From Streptomyces panaciradicis (GTDB lineage: Bacteria; Actinomycetota; Actinomycetes; Streptomycetales; Streptomycetaceae), in contig NZ_JAMGBF010000082.1 of assembly GCF_023516615.1 (NCBI RefSeq), positions 1-64,000 of the forward strand: a DNA stretch of 64,000 nt, given 5' to 3'. The translations under genes were made by a program, and so were the position numbers. Below the pieces are notes generated by a model that was not told the DNA's origin, did not search any database, and saw only the letters and a program-made list of their open reading frames with translations. Of this stretch, positions 1 to 9,091 are shown piece after piece (within the stretch, counting starts at the first letter, position 1; the number at the start of each line of letters is the position of its first letter).

Positions 1-3000
1 GAGACCGTCCGCGCGGAGGCCCTCTGTGCGGTCCTTCCGCCAGAGGCCGCCTGTGAGCAGGCCCCCCGCTCGGGGCTCCTGCCGCGGGCGTCCTGTGTGG
101 TCCGCCGGCGGCTGCTCCTCCCCTGCACCGGCCCTGAAGGCGCCCTCTTCGTGTCGTTCGCCGGGTGGAGGGGGCGGGGCGGTCTCCGGTGCGGTCGTCC
201 CGGGGCCCGGTTGCTCCGTGTCCGGATGGGGGTTCTCCCCCCGGTGCCGCTGCGGCAGCTCGCGGGTCGGGGCCTCCGAGGGCGCCCACAGGGCCGGTTC
301 GGTCGCCGGGGGGAGGACCGCCGTGTGGCCGGGGCCCTCGTCCGGCTCGTGGACGCTCACGACGCCGGCGAACAGGCCGATCAGCGCCAGCAGCTGGGCC
401 GCGTGCCCGAACGTCCCGTGGCCGGCGCCCGCCGGTTCCCCGGCCCCCGTCGCCGCCGCGATCCCCGCCCCCACGAGCGCGGCGAACGCGATCGGGACGA
501 GCAGGGCGTGCCGGCGGGAGGCCAGCAGGGCCAGCGCGAGGACGAGCAGGGCGAACCATCCGGCGATCACGATCGCCACCACCGTCAGCGCCACCGTGCC
601 CAGCCACAGCCCCGGCAGCGGCGGCACCGGCTGCGCCGGATCGGGGTTCGGTTCGCGCCGGCGCCATACGGCCAGCCCGATCACCGCCGCCAGTCCGACC
701 GCACCGCCGATCAGCCCGCCCTCGTACGTGGTCGCGGGCTCGTACGACAGCTTGACCGTGCCGCCCGCCCCGGCCGGGACCCGCCAGCCCTGCTGCCAGC
801 CGTCGAGCCGGACCGGCGTGAGCTCCTTGCCGCCCAGGGTGGCCTTCCAGCCGTCGTTGTAGTTCTCGTACGTCGTGAGATAGGTGGCGCCGCCCGAGCC
901 GACGGTCAGCTCGCGCCGGTCGCCGAGCCAGTCACGTACCGTCAACTGCCGTGTCCCGGCGGACGGTTCGCTCACCGTGCCGTGCGTCAGCGTGACGTCG
1001 GTCAGGACGAGGGGACCGGCGTCGCCTGCCTCCACCCGGTGGGTCCCGGCGGTCAGCTCCAGGCCGGTGGCCTTGCGGCCTTCCTGGCAGAGCGTCACCT
1101 CGACCTGCCGGCGTTCCACCAGGTCCCGCACGGTCCCCCGCACGCTCGTCGCGTACAGCTTCCCGTCCACCGCCACGGCCGGACCCTGCCCGCAGGGCAG
1201 CGAGAAGGCGCGGGAGGCGCCGGGCTGCTTGGTGCGGTACTGGTCGAGGGCCGGGATGTACGCCTCGCTCAGCCCGACGGGCAGTTGCAGGTCCTCGTCG
1301 GCCACCGGGTTGTGCAGGGTCAGCGGCGCCGCCTGCGTGATCGTGATGTCGAGGCGGTCCGTGGTGATCGGGTCGAAGCGGGCCACGCCGTTCTCGTCGA
1401 CCCCGGCGATCGTCGCGCCGTCGGGGGAGCTGATGTCCACCTGGGTGGCCCGGGTGGACAGCCCGCCCGCCGGAGCCAGGACGATCTCCCCGACGGGCTG
1501 CTTGCCGTTCCAGCTCAGATGGATGGTCGGCCGGTCGCCCGCGACCCAGGCCGTGGTCAGGTCGCCGTCGGTGAGGTTGCGCGCCGACAGCCCCGCGCCC
1601 AGGGCGGCCGTGGAGTCGGCGGTCGCGACGATGCGGTTCTGCTGGTCGGGCGCGACCCGGTAGAGCAGCCTGTCGAGCTCCGCGCCGCTCACCGGCACCG
1701 CACCCGCCGTCACCTCGTACGTCCCCGCCGCGGCCGTGGTGAACCGGCGGTGCAGGCCGGCCTCCGTGCCCGTCGCGGACAGGCCGGTGGGGTCGGGGAC
1801 GCGGTGCAGGGAGATCTGCGTGGCGGCGGCGTCGGAGGCGCCGTCCGCGTCGGTCGGCAGCCGCAGCAGACGGGTGACCTGGACGTGCGGCAGGGCGATC
1901 TCGGAGAATCCGGCACCCGTCAGACCCGCGTGGCGGCGCTCGGAGTCGACGATCGTCAGCTTCATCCACCGCGTCGCGCCCGCCGGTGCCTTGACCGACT
2001 GCGTCTGGCCGTTGGGCCGCAGGAAACTCGTCCTGCTCCCCCTCTCCGTCTCCACCCGCACCTTCGTGGCCGCCGACCGCACGCTCGCCTGCGGCAAAGG
2101 CGTCACCTTGAACGACGACGGCATGGCGTAGGAGTCCGTGAAGCCGATCCGCAGCCACTGCCCGTCCGCGGAGCCGGGAGCGCCCTCGGCCCACGCGGTG
2201 TCCGGGTTGCCGTCGAAGGCGTTCACCGGGTCGTACTGGGGCAGGTGGAAGAGCCAGTTGCCGGTGGAGGAGGCCGTCACCGAGCGGGCGCCGCGCAGCT
2301 CGGCCACCGTCTGGTGGGCGATGCCCTCGGTCGGCAGGATCTGGTGCGGCTTCTTCCCGGCGTCCTGCACGGCGTCCGGCGCGTTGCGCTCCGAACTCGT
2401 GTACGTGTACGAGGTGTTGGCGCTGACCAGCCCGAACCGGGTGTCCGCGCGGCGCAGCCCGTCGCCGACGACCTGCAGAGCGGGGCTGCCGAGTCCGGGG
2501 GTGTTGTCGCCGGTCAGCACGGTCGCCCGGCCGCGCAGCTCGGTCGCGAGCGGCAGCAGGGCCTCGGGTCCGCCGGAGACGACGGCCGTGTCGGAGACGG
2601 GCAGCAGCCGGGCCTGCCCCGGGCGCGGGACGTCCTTGCCGCCCGGCTCGTAGATCTCGACCGCCCGCTGCCGCGGGTACAGGCCCTCCACCTGGAGCGG
2701 GGCGTCGTGCGCGATCGTGCCGCCGGTCATGACCGGTCCGAAGCCCGTCACCCGCACATAACCCGACTGCTGAAGGGTCCGCTTCACGGTGGTGGTCGGG
2801 ACCGCGCCGATCTGGTCGGGGTCGAGGTCGTTGCGTACGACGACGTAGTAGATGCCCGCCCGGCTCAGGTAGTCGGCCAGGCCCGGCACCTCGCTGCCGG
2901 AGGCGAGGGCGTTCTCGACGGCGTCCATCGCCCGCCGGTTGCCCGGGGTGCCGAAGGGCACGTAATCCCGTTGCGCCCAGCGGGACTTGGCCAGCACGTC

Positions 3001-4452
3001 GAGCGGCTGGTCGATGGGGGAGCCCCAGCTGTAGATGCCGTGCGCGGTGGCCGGCACCACCAGGGCGCGCGAGTCGGGGGAGTACTTCTGCAGCCAACTC
3101 GCCGTCGTCTTCCAGTACTCGGGCAGCTCCTGGAAGGACCCCGGGTTGAGGATCGAGCCGTTGAGGTACGGCCACAGCAGGCCCGGCAGGATCAGCACCG
3201 CCGCGACGAGCGGCGCGAACCGCCGCCCCCGCACCGGCCGGGCGCCGCGCGACTCGGCGGCGACACCCACCACATGGGCCAGCCCGAGGACCAGCGCCAG
3301 GGCGAGCCCCGTCTGGAACTTGTAGATGTTGCGGAAGGGGACCAGCCAGCCGTTCAGCCAGTCCTGCACGAGCCCGTGGAAGGGCGCGCCGAACGCCCCG
3401 CCGTACCCGGCGAGCAGCACCAGCGCGCACACGATCACGGTCAGCACCAGCCACCGCCGCTCGGGCATGTCCCGTCTCGCGAGCCCGGCGAGCCCGAGCC
3501 CGGCCGCCAGCGCCGAGCAGACGATCACCACAACGGAGGCGGCGACCGTCCATCCGGCGGGCAGCCACGCCTGCCCGAAGTGCAGATAGGCCACCCAGTT
3601 GCCGGCCCCGCGCAGCGCCTCGGTGCCCGACATGGTGGCGGTGGTGGTCTGCGCGGTCTCCACGTAGGGCAGGAAGTTCTCGCCGTACACGCCGAGCATC
3701 AGCAGCGGGATCCACCACCAGGCCGTCGCCACGACGACGCCCGGCACCCACCAGGCGATCAGCTTGCGCTGCCGTGGCCCGGGCGGCCGGGAGAGCAGAT
3801 ACAGCCCGACGGGCAGCAGCGAGGCCAGCGTCGACGCCCCGTTGACGCCGCCCATGAACGGCACGACCAGCGCCGAGCGCAGGGCCGCGACCCGGGCGGT
3901 GTACCGCTCGTTCGCCAGCGGCAGCAGCACCCACGGCAGGAAGGCGCCGGGCAGGACGGCGGCCGACGTGGAGCCGACGACGATGGTGAACACGGGCCAC
4001 AGGGCGTACGCGATCCCCGCGAGCAGCCGGGAGCCGCCGCTGCCCACCCGCAGCCTTTCGGCCAGCCGCAGCGCGCCCCAGAAGGCGACCGACACGATCA
4101 GCGACATCCACAGCCGCTCGGCCAGCCACACCGGCAGGTGCACGAGGTGGGCCAGCCAGTAGAACGGCAGCATCGGCCACAGATAGCCGGCGTACTGGTC
4201 CTGGATCCCGCCGAAGCCGCCCTGGTCGTGCCAGAGCTGCCCGAGGTCGGAGAGGAACGCGCCGGGATCGGTCGTCACGCCGAGCTTGGTGTCGAAGGTC
4301 TGCCGTCCCGGGTGCACCACCAGGAACAGCACGAACATCACGGCCCAGAACCCGACCAGCCAGCGCCGCGACCGCGGGCCCTCCGGCGGACCCGAGGTGG
4401 CCGCGGTGGTGGGGACGGCTGCCGGAGGTGGGGCCTGGACCGTGGTCGTCAT
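1..4452 (-). CDS. AftD-like alpha-(1->3)-arabinofuranosyltransferase family membrane protein (DUF3367), 3' end outside window
   Basis: The frame is open for 1484 codons from the ATG at 4452 to base 1 with no stop, so the C-terminus is missing. About the first 450 residues are hydrophobic and resemble a GT-C polyprenyl-phosphate-dependent glycosyltransferase core (for example WVAYLHFGQAWLPAGW and LNGWLVPFRNIYKFQ). Two discoidin/F5-8C-like modules follow, near residues 735-870 (NAFDGNPDTAW) and 950-1060 (NLTDGDLTTAW). More membrane segments and a Pro/Glu-rich cytosolic tail come last. The start overlaps the upstream methyltransferase stop as ATGA, so the two are probably translationally coupled. 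In mycobacteria AftD branches cell-wall arabinan. Streptomyces walls are not known to carry arabinogalactan, so the sugar transferred here is unknown and the name denotes the family only. Confidence 0.85.
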   Translation of the reverse strand, partial: MTTTVQAPPPAAVPTTAATSGPPEGPRSRRWLVGFWAVMFVLFLVVHPGRQTFDTKLGVTTDPGAFLSDLGQLWHDQGGFGGIQDQYAGYLWPMLPFYWLAHLVHLPVWLAERLWMSLIVSVAFWGALRLAERLRVGSGGSRLLAGIAYALWPVFTIVVGSTSAAVLPGAFLPWVLLPLANERYTARVAALRSALVVPFMGGVNGASTLASLLPVGLYLLSRPPGPRQRKLIAWWVPGVVVATAWWWIPLLMLGVYGENFLPYVETAQTTTATMSGTEALRGAGNWVAYLHFGQAWLPAGWTVAASVVVIVCSALAAGLGLAGLARRDMPERRWLVLTVIVCALVLLAGYGGAFGAPFHGLVQDWLNGWLVPFRNIYKFQTGLALALVLGLAHVVGVAAESRGARPVRGRRFAPLVAAVLILPGLLWPYLNGSILNPGSFQELPEYWKTTASWLQKYSPDSRALVVPATAHGIYSWGSPIDQPLDVLAKSRWAQRDYVPFGTPGNRRAMDAVENALASGSEVPGLADYLSRAGIYYVVVRNDLDPDQIGAVPTTTVKRTLQQSGYVRVTGFGPVMTGGTIAHDAPLQVEGLYPRQRAVEIYEPGGKDVPRPGQARLLPVSDTAVVSGGPEALLPLATELRGRATVLTGDNTPGLGSPALQVVGDGLRRADTRFGLVSANTSYTYTSSERNAPDAVQDAGKKPHQILPTEGIAHQTVAELRGARSVTASSTGNWLFHLPQYDPVNAFDGNPDTAWAEGAPGSADGQWLRIGFTDSYAMPSSFKVTPLPQASVRSAATKVRVETERGSRTSFLRPNGQTQSVKAPAGATRWMKLTIVDSERRHAGLTGAGFSEIALPHVQVTRLLRLPTDADGASDAAATQISLHRVPDPTGLSATGTEAGLHRRFTTAAAGTYEVTAGAVPVSGAELDRLLYRVAPDQQNRIVATADSTAALGAGLSARNLTDGDLTTAWVAGDRPTIHLSWNGKQPVGEIVLAPAGGLSTRATQVDISSPDGATIAGVDENGVARFDPITTDRLDITITQAAPLTLHNPVADEDLQLPVGLSEAYIPALDQYRTKQPGASRAFSLPCGQGPAVAVDGKLYATSVRGTVRDLVERRQVEVTLCQEGRKATGLELTAGTHRVEAGDAGPLVLTDVTLTHGTVSEPSAGTRQLTVRDWLGDRRELTVGSGGATYLTTYENYNDGWKATLGGKELTPVRLDGWQQGWRVPAGAGGTVKLSYEPATTYEGGLIGGAVGLAAVIGLAVWRRREPNPDPAQPVPPLPGLWLGTVALTVVAIVIAGWFALLVLALALLASRRHALLVPIAFAALVGAGIAAATGAGEPAGAGHGTFGHAAQLLALIGLFAGVVSVHEPDEGPGHTAVLPPATEPALWAPSEAPTRELPQRHRGENPHPDTEQPGPGTTAPETAPPPPPGERHEEGAFRAGAGEEQPPADHTGRPRQEPRAGGLLTGGLWRKDRTEGLRADGL

Positions 4453-5189
4453 GGTGGACACCGCCTGAGGATGAGGAGGAGGTTCCAGGTGGCGAACTCC
4501 CTGATGCCGGGCGCCTTGACGACCGCCTCGGCGAGGAAGGGCCAGTAGCGGGAGCGCGCCGAGACGACCGTGACGTCGTCCCGGGCGCGCACCTGCCGCA
4601 GGGTGGTGCCGATGTGCACGGCGAACAGGTTCTCGCCGAGGGTGTGCTTGGCCGGTCTTCCGGTACGGCGCCGGTAGCGGGCGCGGGCCCGTTCGGCACC
4701 GAACCAGTGCCACGGGGCCCACTCGTGGCCGCCCCAGGGGGACAGCCAGTTGGTGAAGGACACGTAGATCAGTCCGCCGGGCCGGGTGACCCGGACCAGT
4801 TCGCTGAGGAAGGTCTGCGGATCGGCGACGTGCTCCAGCACGTTGGAGGAGAAGGTGACGTCGGCGACCCCGTCGGACAGGGGCAGCAGATAGCCGTCGG
4901 CGATCACCGTGCCCTCGGGCGGCTTCCCGCCCAGCTCGCGCACGTCGGGCTCGAAGAGGTGGGCGTGGGCGCCGCGGCGGCGGAACTCCTCGGTGAAGTG
5001 GCCGCTGCCGCCGCCGACGTCCACGACCGTCCGCCCGGCGACGGGGCCGTCGTAGGCCTCGACCTGGTCGACGGCGTCGCGGGCGAGCAGCGCGTAGCAG
5101 GTCCCGGGATCGTCCTGCTCGTGGAGGAACGCCCGGAAGAGGGTCATCGACCGGCGTATCGAGGGGTCCTTGAGACCGGTGCCGGTCAT
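4449..5189 (-). CDS. class I SAM-dependent methyltransferase
   Basis: A 246-residue protein beginning MTGTGLKDP. SAM-binding motif I is VDVGGGSGH (residues 56-64), followed by an acidic end-of-strand region and the motif NVLEHVADP typical of Methyltransf_11 enzymes. A longer open frame exists upstream, but the ATG at 5189 overlaps the TGA of the glycosyltransferase (ATGA), which decides the start. The gene also overlaps the next gene by ATGA, so the three genes form one tight leftward operon. The substrate cannot be read from the sequence. From context it probably methylates a sugar or lipid-linked intermediate made by the flanking glycosyltransferases. Confidence 0.85.
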   Translation of the reverse strand: MTGTGLKDPSIRRSMTLFRAFLHEQDDPGTCYALLARDAVDQVEAYDGPVAGRTVVDVGGGSGHFTEEFRRRGAHAHLFEPDVRELGGKPPEGTVIADGYLLPLSDGVADVTFSSNVLEHVADPQTFLSELVRVTRPGGLIYVSFTNWLSPWGGHEWAPWHWFGAERARARYRRRTGRPAKHTLGENLFAVHIGTTLRQVRARDDVTVVSARSRYWPFLAEAVVKAPGIREFATWNLLLILRRCPP

Positions 5190-6337
5190 GGGGTCCAGCT
5201 CCTCACCGCCTCGGCGGCCACGGCGCGGAACTGTCTGACCGTGCGATGCCAGCGGTAGCGGGCCGCCCGGTCCCGCGCGGCCTTGCCCATCGCCGCACGG
5301 CGTTCCCCCGACAGGGCGAGCGTGCACCAGGCGGCCGCGAACGACGACTCGCCGTGGGCCAGTACGCCGGTCTCCCCGTCGACGACGGAGTCCCGCAGGC
5401 CGGGCACGTCGAAGGCGACGGTCGGCGTCTGCCGGGTCGCGGCCTCCGTGACGACCAGGCCCCAGCCCTCCACGGCCGAGGGGTGCAGCAGCAGCCAGGC
5501 GGCGCACAGCAGCCGGTGTTTCTCGGCCTCCGAGACATGCCCGGCGAACTCGACGCCGGGACCGGCGAGTTGTTCCAGCCGCTGCCGCTCGGGGCCGTCG
5601 CCCACGATCACCAGCCGGCCGCCGGTGACCGGCCGTACGCGTTCCCAGAGTCTGAGCAGCAGGTCGATCCGTTTGTACTCGACGAGTCTGCCGACCGCCA
5701 CGAACAGCGGCTCGGCCGACCGCTCGGCCCGTGGGCCGGGCTCCTCGACGCCGTTGTGCACCACGCGGATGCGGTCCCTCTCGACACCGATCGCGCGCAG
5801 CGCGTGGGCCGTGGAGGGGGAGACGGCGACCATCAGGCTGCGGTGCTGGGCGCCGGTCAGCGCCCACTGCTCCAGTCTTCGGCCCAGTCGCGCGGCCGGC
5901 GTCAGGGGCCCGCCGAACCGCATCTTCCACAGGTCGGAGTGGACGTGGTTGACCAGGCACAGGGTGGGGCCGCGGTGCCAGAGGGGCGCGAGGTAGGGCA
6001 TGCCGTTGCAGACCTCCACCAGCAGATCGGTCTCGCCGACCTGACGGGCGAAGGCGGACCGGGCGCGCAGGTAGTGGCCGAACTCGCCGCCCGCGGAGAC
6101 GACCTTGTAGTCGCGGTACGCCGCGGGGCCGCCGCAGATCAGCGTCACCTGGTGGCCGAGTGCGGTCAGGCCCTCGGCGAGCCGGTCGACCAGCAGCTCG
6201 GAGCCGCCGGCGGCCGGGTTGTCGAGGTCCCGATGGGCGAGGAAAACGATTCGGCGCGGGTGTGGGGGGAGCGCCGGGAGGTGCTGCGGCGCCCTGGAAC
6301 GAGCGCTGCGCAGCGGGGATGGCACGTGCTGGGGCAT
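5186..6337 (-). CDS. GT4-family glycosyltransferase
   Basis: A 383-residue GT-B fold enzyme. The N-terminal half starts after a Pro/Arg-rich leader with RRIVFLAHRDLDNPAAGGSE, the usual glycine-rich acceptor-side loop of GT4 proteins. The C-terminal half has LFVAVGRLVEYKRIDLLL and the nucleotide-sugar motif EGWGLVVTEAATRQTP (E-x7-E). No signal peptide or membrane segment is visible, so it should act on the cytoplasmic face of the membrane. It is the first gene of the operon with the methyltransferase and the AftD-like gene, which suggests assembly of a surface glycan or glycolipid. The precise start within the Arg/Pro-rich leader is uncertain. Confidence 0.85.
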   Translation of the reverse strand: MPQHVPSPLRSARSRAPQHLPALPPHPRRIVFLAHRDLDNPAAGGSELLVDRLAEGLTALGHQVTLICGGPAAYRDYKVVSAGGEFGHYLRARSAFARQVGETDLLVEVCNGMPYLAPLWHRGPTLCLVNHVHSDLWKMRFGGPLTPAARLGRRLEQWALTGAQHRSLMVAVSPSTAHALRAIGVERDRIRVVHNGVEEPGPRAERSAEPLFVAVGRLVEYKRIDLLLRLWERVRPVTGGRLVIVGDGPERQRLEQLAGPGVEFAGHVSEAEKHRLLCAAWLLLHPSAVEGWGLVVTEAATRQTPTVAFDVPGLRDSVVDGETGVLAHGESSFAAAWCTLALSGERRAAMGKAARDRAARYRWHRTVRQFRAVAAEAVRSWTP

Positions 6338-6532
6338 GGGTGCTCCAACTCGTCTCAGGGTGCGGAACTCAGTGGTGGCTTTCCGGACGTGTTGTGGGGG
6401 GGACTGAGCTCTTCCTGGGCGTGGGGTGTGGACGGGCTGTGCTCGGGTGGGATTCGACAGTTTTCGCCGCGCCGTTCGCCACGGCTACTCACCGAGGTGA
6501 CAATTTCCGGCTTTATTAGAACTGACGTCATG

Positions 6533-7519
6533 TCACATCGTGAGCTGGGGCTGGGGCGATCGGGAGTTTTCGGCCAATTCGGGGCGCTTGCGTCCTCGTA
6601 CCACCAAAACCGCCCCCAGTGCCGCCAGTACGAATCCGGCCACCGCGGAGGCGATCGGCAACGTCTGCCCCACCATGCGCAGCTGGCCGCTCTCCTTCTT
6701 CGCCTGCTTCACCTGTTCCTTCTGCGTCGCGGTGGTGAACCCCAGTTTCCCGCTGTCCAGGAGCACCACCGCGTCCTTCTTCGCACCGGGGGCGCGCAGG
6801 GTGCGCCGCGGGCCGACCTGGGCGTAGAGCACCCGGCCGGTGCGCTGGTCCACGACCAGCTCGATGCCGTGGTTGGAGTACCACTCCTCGGCCAGCACCT
6901 GCGGCTTGCTCTTCTGGCCGACGATCGTGCCCGGCACCAGCCGCGTGCCGATCTTCGTCGGCGGCACACTGCCGGTGAACCGGTAACCCGTGTACCCCTG
7001 GACCTTGCGCGTACCCGCGTAGTGCAGCACCACGGTGTCGCCGAGCGAGTTGTCCCACCACGTGTAGGAGCGTCGCCGCACGTCGAAGGGGAACTTCAGA
7101 TACGCCTCGCCCTCGAAGTAGGGGTTCTCCTTGCAGCAGTGGACCGGTCGGTTGGTACGGCGGTCGGTCACCCAGCGGTTGAGGAAGAACTCCAGGGCGT
7201 CGTGCGGGTCGGCGGCCGGCAGCGACTTGTCCGTGTCGACCGTCGTCGTCACGTCCCACACCGCCCGCCCGCTCTTCTCGCTGTCCGCGACGTTGCCGCG
7301 CACCTGCTGGGTGACCGTGATGCGCTGGTCGTCAACTGTCTTGATCTCGTCGGTGTCGAAGTAGCTTCCGGTGCCCTGGTAGACGGCCGTGGTGTCGATG
7401 TCGATCGGGTTCACTGCGGCCCGCGGCTCGACGTACCAGACCAGCATCGGCGCCAGGACCAGCAAGAACGTGCCGAGTCCCAGCAGAATCAGCGAGAGGG
7501 GGGAGGCTGTACGGCGCAT
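6533..7519 (-). CDS. DUF3068 (PorA-family-like) membrane-anchored protein
   Basis: A 328-residue protein with an N-terminal membrane anchor (LSLILLGLGTFLLVLAPMLV, residues 8-27), a large extracytoplasmic domain and a second membrane segment near residues 290-312, followed by a short basic tail. Segments such as YTWWDNSLGDTVVLHYAG and GIELVVDQRTGRVLYAQVGP fit the DUF3068 family, which database annotation often names porin PorA family although that function is not established. A GGAG ribosome site lies 7 bases before the ATG. The gene has its own strong promoter and lies beside the AftD-like operon, so a role in envelope assembly is a reasonable inference. Confidence 0.85.
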   Translation of the reverse strand: MRRTASPLSLILLGLGTFLLVLAPMLVWYVEPRAAVNPIDIDTTAVYQGTGSYFDTDEIKTVDDQRITVTQQVRGNVADSEKSGRAVWDVTTTVDTDKSLPAADPHDALEFFLNRWVTDRRTNRPVHCCKENPYFEGEAYLKFPFDVRRRSYTWWDNSLGDTVVLHYAGTRKVQGYTGYRFTGSVPPTKIGTRLVPGTIVGQKSKPQVLAEEWYSNHGIELVVDQRTGRVLYAQVGPRRTLRAPGAKKDAVVLLDSGKLGFTTATQKEQVKQAKKESGQLRMVGQTLPIASAVAGFVLAALGAVLVVRGRKRPELAENSRSPQPQLTM

Positions 7520-7574
7520 CCGGACACTCCAGGAGGAAGGGACGACGGAGTTCGGGCCGCTCTATGAGCGGAGG

Positions 7575-7603
7575 ACCGTAGGCCGCTCTTGACGGGGTGT
7601 CAA
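7575..7603 (-). promoter_or_regulatory. sigma-70-type promoter of the DUF3068 gene
   Basis: On the minus strand a perfect -35 TTGACA (7603-7598) and -10 TACGGT (7580-7575) are separated by exactly 17 bases. Transcription would start near 7568, about 50 bases before the ATG at 7519. The -35 box is one arm of the palindrome TTGAC-GGGGT-GTCAA (7589-7603), whose other arm is the -35 of the opposite promoter. Confidence 0.7.
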
Positions 7604-7617
7604 TGGTTGTCGAGACT
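7589..7617 (+). promoter_or_regulatory. divergent promoter of the DUF2613-pucR unit
   Basis: On the plus strand TTGACG (7589-7594) is followed after 17 bases by the weaker -10 GAGACT (7612-7617). Its -35 box interleaves with the -35 box of the leftward DUF3068 promoter through a perfect inverted repeat (TTGAC-N5-GTCAA). RNA polymerase could not occupy both -35 boxes at once, so the two directions should compete. Confidence 0.5.
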
Positions 7618-7684
7618 GGGCCGACAGGCAGAGGTGGGACACCGGGGTGGGGACGACCTTCCGTACGGAGAGGCTGACCCTGCG

Positions 7685-7837
7685 ATGTCCAGACTGCTCG
7701 CCGCCGCGCTCACCGTCGTGGCCGCCGCGGCCCTAGCCGTGGGCGCCGCCCTCGGCATCGTCGCCCTGCTCGACGCCACCCCCGACCAGCCGAACACGCC
7801 GTTGATCACGTACGAGCAAGCCGGTCAGGGGAGTTGA
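7685..7837 (+). CDS. DUF2613 small membrane/secreted protein
   Basis: A 50-residue protein: one long hydrophobic segment (LLAAALTVVAAAALAVGAAL, residues 4-23) followed by a short polar tail ending PLITYEQAGQGS. It fits the DUF2613 family of actinobacterial mini-proteins. In mycobacteria a member (Rv0236A) lies directly beside aftD, and the same pairing appears here. GGAGAGG lies about 10 bases before the ATG. The TGA is only 3 bases before the GTG of the PucR gene, so the two are almost certainly co-transcribed. Its function is unknown; a small accessory subunit of the arabinosyltransferase-like system is possible. Confidence 0.75.
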   Translation: MSRLLAAALTVVAAAALAVGAALGIVALLDATPDQPNTPLITYEQAGQGS

Positions 7838-7840
7838 CCG

Positions 7841-9082
7841 GTGACGCCCGCGCATCCGCCGGCCGTCACCACCCGCTCGGCCTGGCACGACGTGCCCCGT
7901 CTCCAGGTCCGCCGCTTCGCCGCCATCGCCATGGCGGAGGCGCCCGGACTCGCCGAGGAGATCCTGCGCGAGATCCGCCGCGAGTACCCCCACCTGCCCC
8001 TCGTCCTCGACGAGTCGGGCGAGCCCATGGCGCTGGTCGGCATCCGCCGGGCCATCGAGGTCTTCGTCCAGCACCTGGAGACGTCCGAGGGCCGCCTCAC
8101 CGTCCCGCCCGGCGTCTTCCAGGAGTTCGGCCGCGGCGAGGGACTGCACGGCCGCTCCCTCGACTCCCTCCAGGCGATCTACCGCATGGGGGTGCGCCTG
8201 GCCTGGCGCCGCTTCGCCGAGATCGGCCAGCGGGTGGAGATCCCGCCGCCCGCCATGTACGAACTCGTCGACGCGGGCTACGAGTACCTGGACGGCCTGG
8301 TCGACCAGTCGGTCCGCGGTTACGCCGAGGCCGCCGCACGGCAGGCCGGGGAGCGTCTGCGCCTGCAGCGCCGCCTGATGGAGCTGCTGCTGGCCGAGCA
8401 CCACCGGGGGGACACGGCGGAGGCGCTCACCGAACGAGCCGCCCGGGTCGGCTGGCCGCTGCCCCGCAAGGTCGCCGTCGGGGTCCTGCTCCGCCCGGCC
8501 CGCGAGGCCGTCGCGCCCGCCGTCGGACAGGGCGTACTGCTCGACCTGGACTACGAGCAGCCCCGCATGGTCGTCCCCGAACCGGACGCCGCCGGCCGCC
8601 CCGAACTGCTCCACCGGGCCCTGACCGGCTGGTCCGGCGCGATCGGGCCGCCGGTACCGCTGGCCGACGCGGCGAAGTCGCTGCGCTGGGCCGAGGCGGC
8701 CGTCCGTCTCATGGAGCGGGGGCTGCTGCCCGCCGGGGACGTCCTGTACTGCACCGAGCACACCGAGGCCCTGGTGCTGCTGCAGCCGGAGGAACTGATC
8801 GACGACCTCGCCCTGCGCTGCCTGGCACCGCTCGCGCACTGCGGCCCGACGCACGGACGCCGGCTGGCGCAGACCCTGCTGGCGTGGCTGGAGACCCGCG
8901 GCGGGGCGCCGGAGGTGGCCGCACGCCTCGGTGTCCACCCCCAGACGGTCCGCTACCGCCTGCGCCAGATCCGCGAGCTGTGGGGCGACGAGATCGACGA
9001 CCCCGACCGCCGCTTCGAACTGGAACTGGTGCTGCGGGCACAGAGGTTGAGGGGGATGCTGGGGGAGAAGGGGCAGCGGTGA
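7841..9082 (+). CDS. PucR/CdaR-type transcriptional regulator
   Basis: A 413-residue protein with a GTG start. The N-terminal region (about 1-180) is helical and matches the sensory half of the PucR/RsbR-like regulators common in streptomycetes. The C-terminal 60 residues contain the helix-turn-helix of the PucR_C family (ARLGVHPQTVRYRLRQIRELWG). It has the same architecture as FasR further along this window but differs in sequence. It follows the DUF2613 gene by 3 bases and ends 9 bases from the convergent SDR gene. Its targets are not visible; the divergent promoter region at 7575-7617 is the obvious first candidate. Confidence 0.85.
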   Translation: MTPAHPPAVTTRSAWHDVPRLQVRRFAAIAMAEAPGLAEEILREIRREYPHLPLVLDESGEPMALVGIRRAIEVFVQHLETSEGRLTVPPGVFQEFGRGEGLHGRSLDSLQAIYRMGVRLAWRRFAEIGQRVEIPPPAMYELVDAGYEYLDGLVDQSVRGYAEAAARQAGERLRLQRRLMELLLAEHHRGDTAEALTERAARVGWPLPRKVAVGVLLRPAREAVAPAVGQGVLLDLDYEQPRMVVPEPDAAGRPELLHRALTGWSGAIGPPVPLADAAKSLRWAEAAVRLMERGLLPAGDVLYCTEHTEALVLLQPEELIDDLALRCLAPLAHCGPTHGRRLAQTLLAWLETRGGAPEVAARLGVHPQTVRYRLRQIRELWGDEIDDPDRRFELELVLRAQRLRGMLGEKGQR

Positions 9083-9091
9083 CGCCGGCCG

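Noticed and set aside
97..4548. Very long open frame on the plus strand (over 1480 codons) and a second long minus-strand frame at 932-4699
   Set aside because: Both are out-of-frame shadows of the AftD-like gene in high-GC DNA. Their products are Arg/Pro/Gly/Ala-rich without family motifs, whereas the frame from 4452 has membrane segments and recognisable domains.
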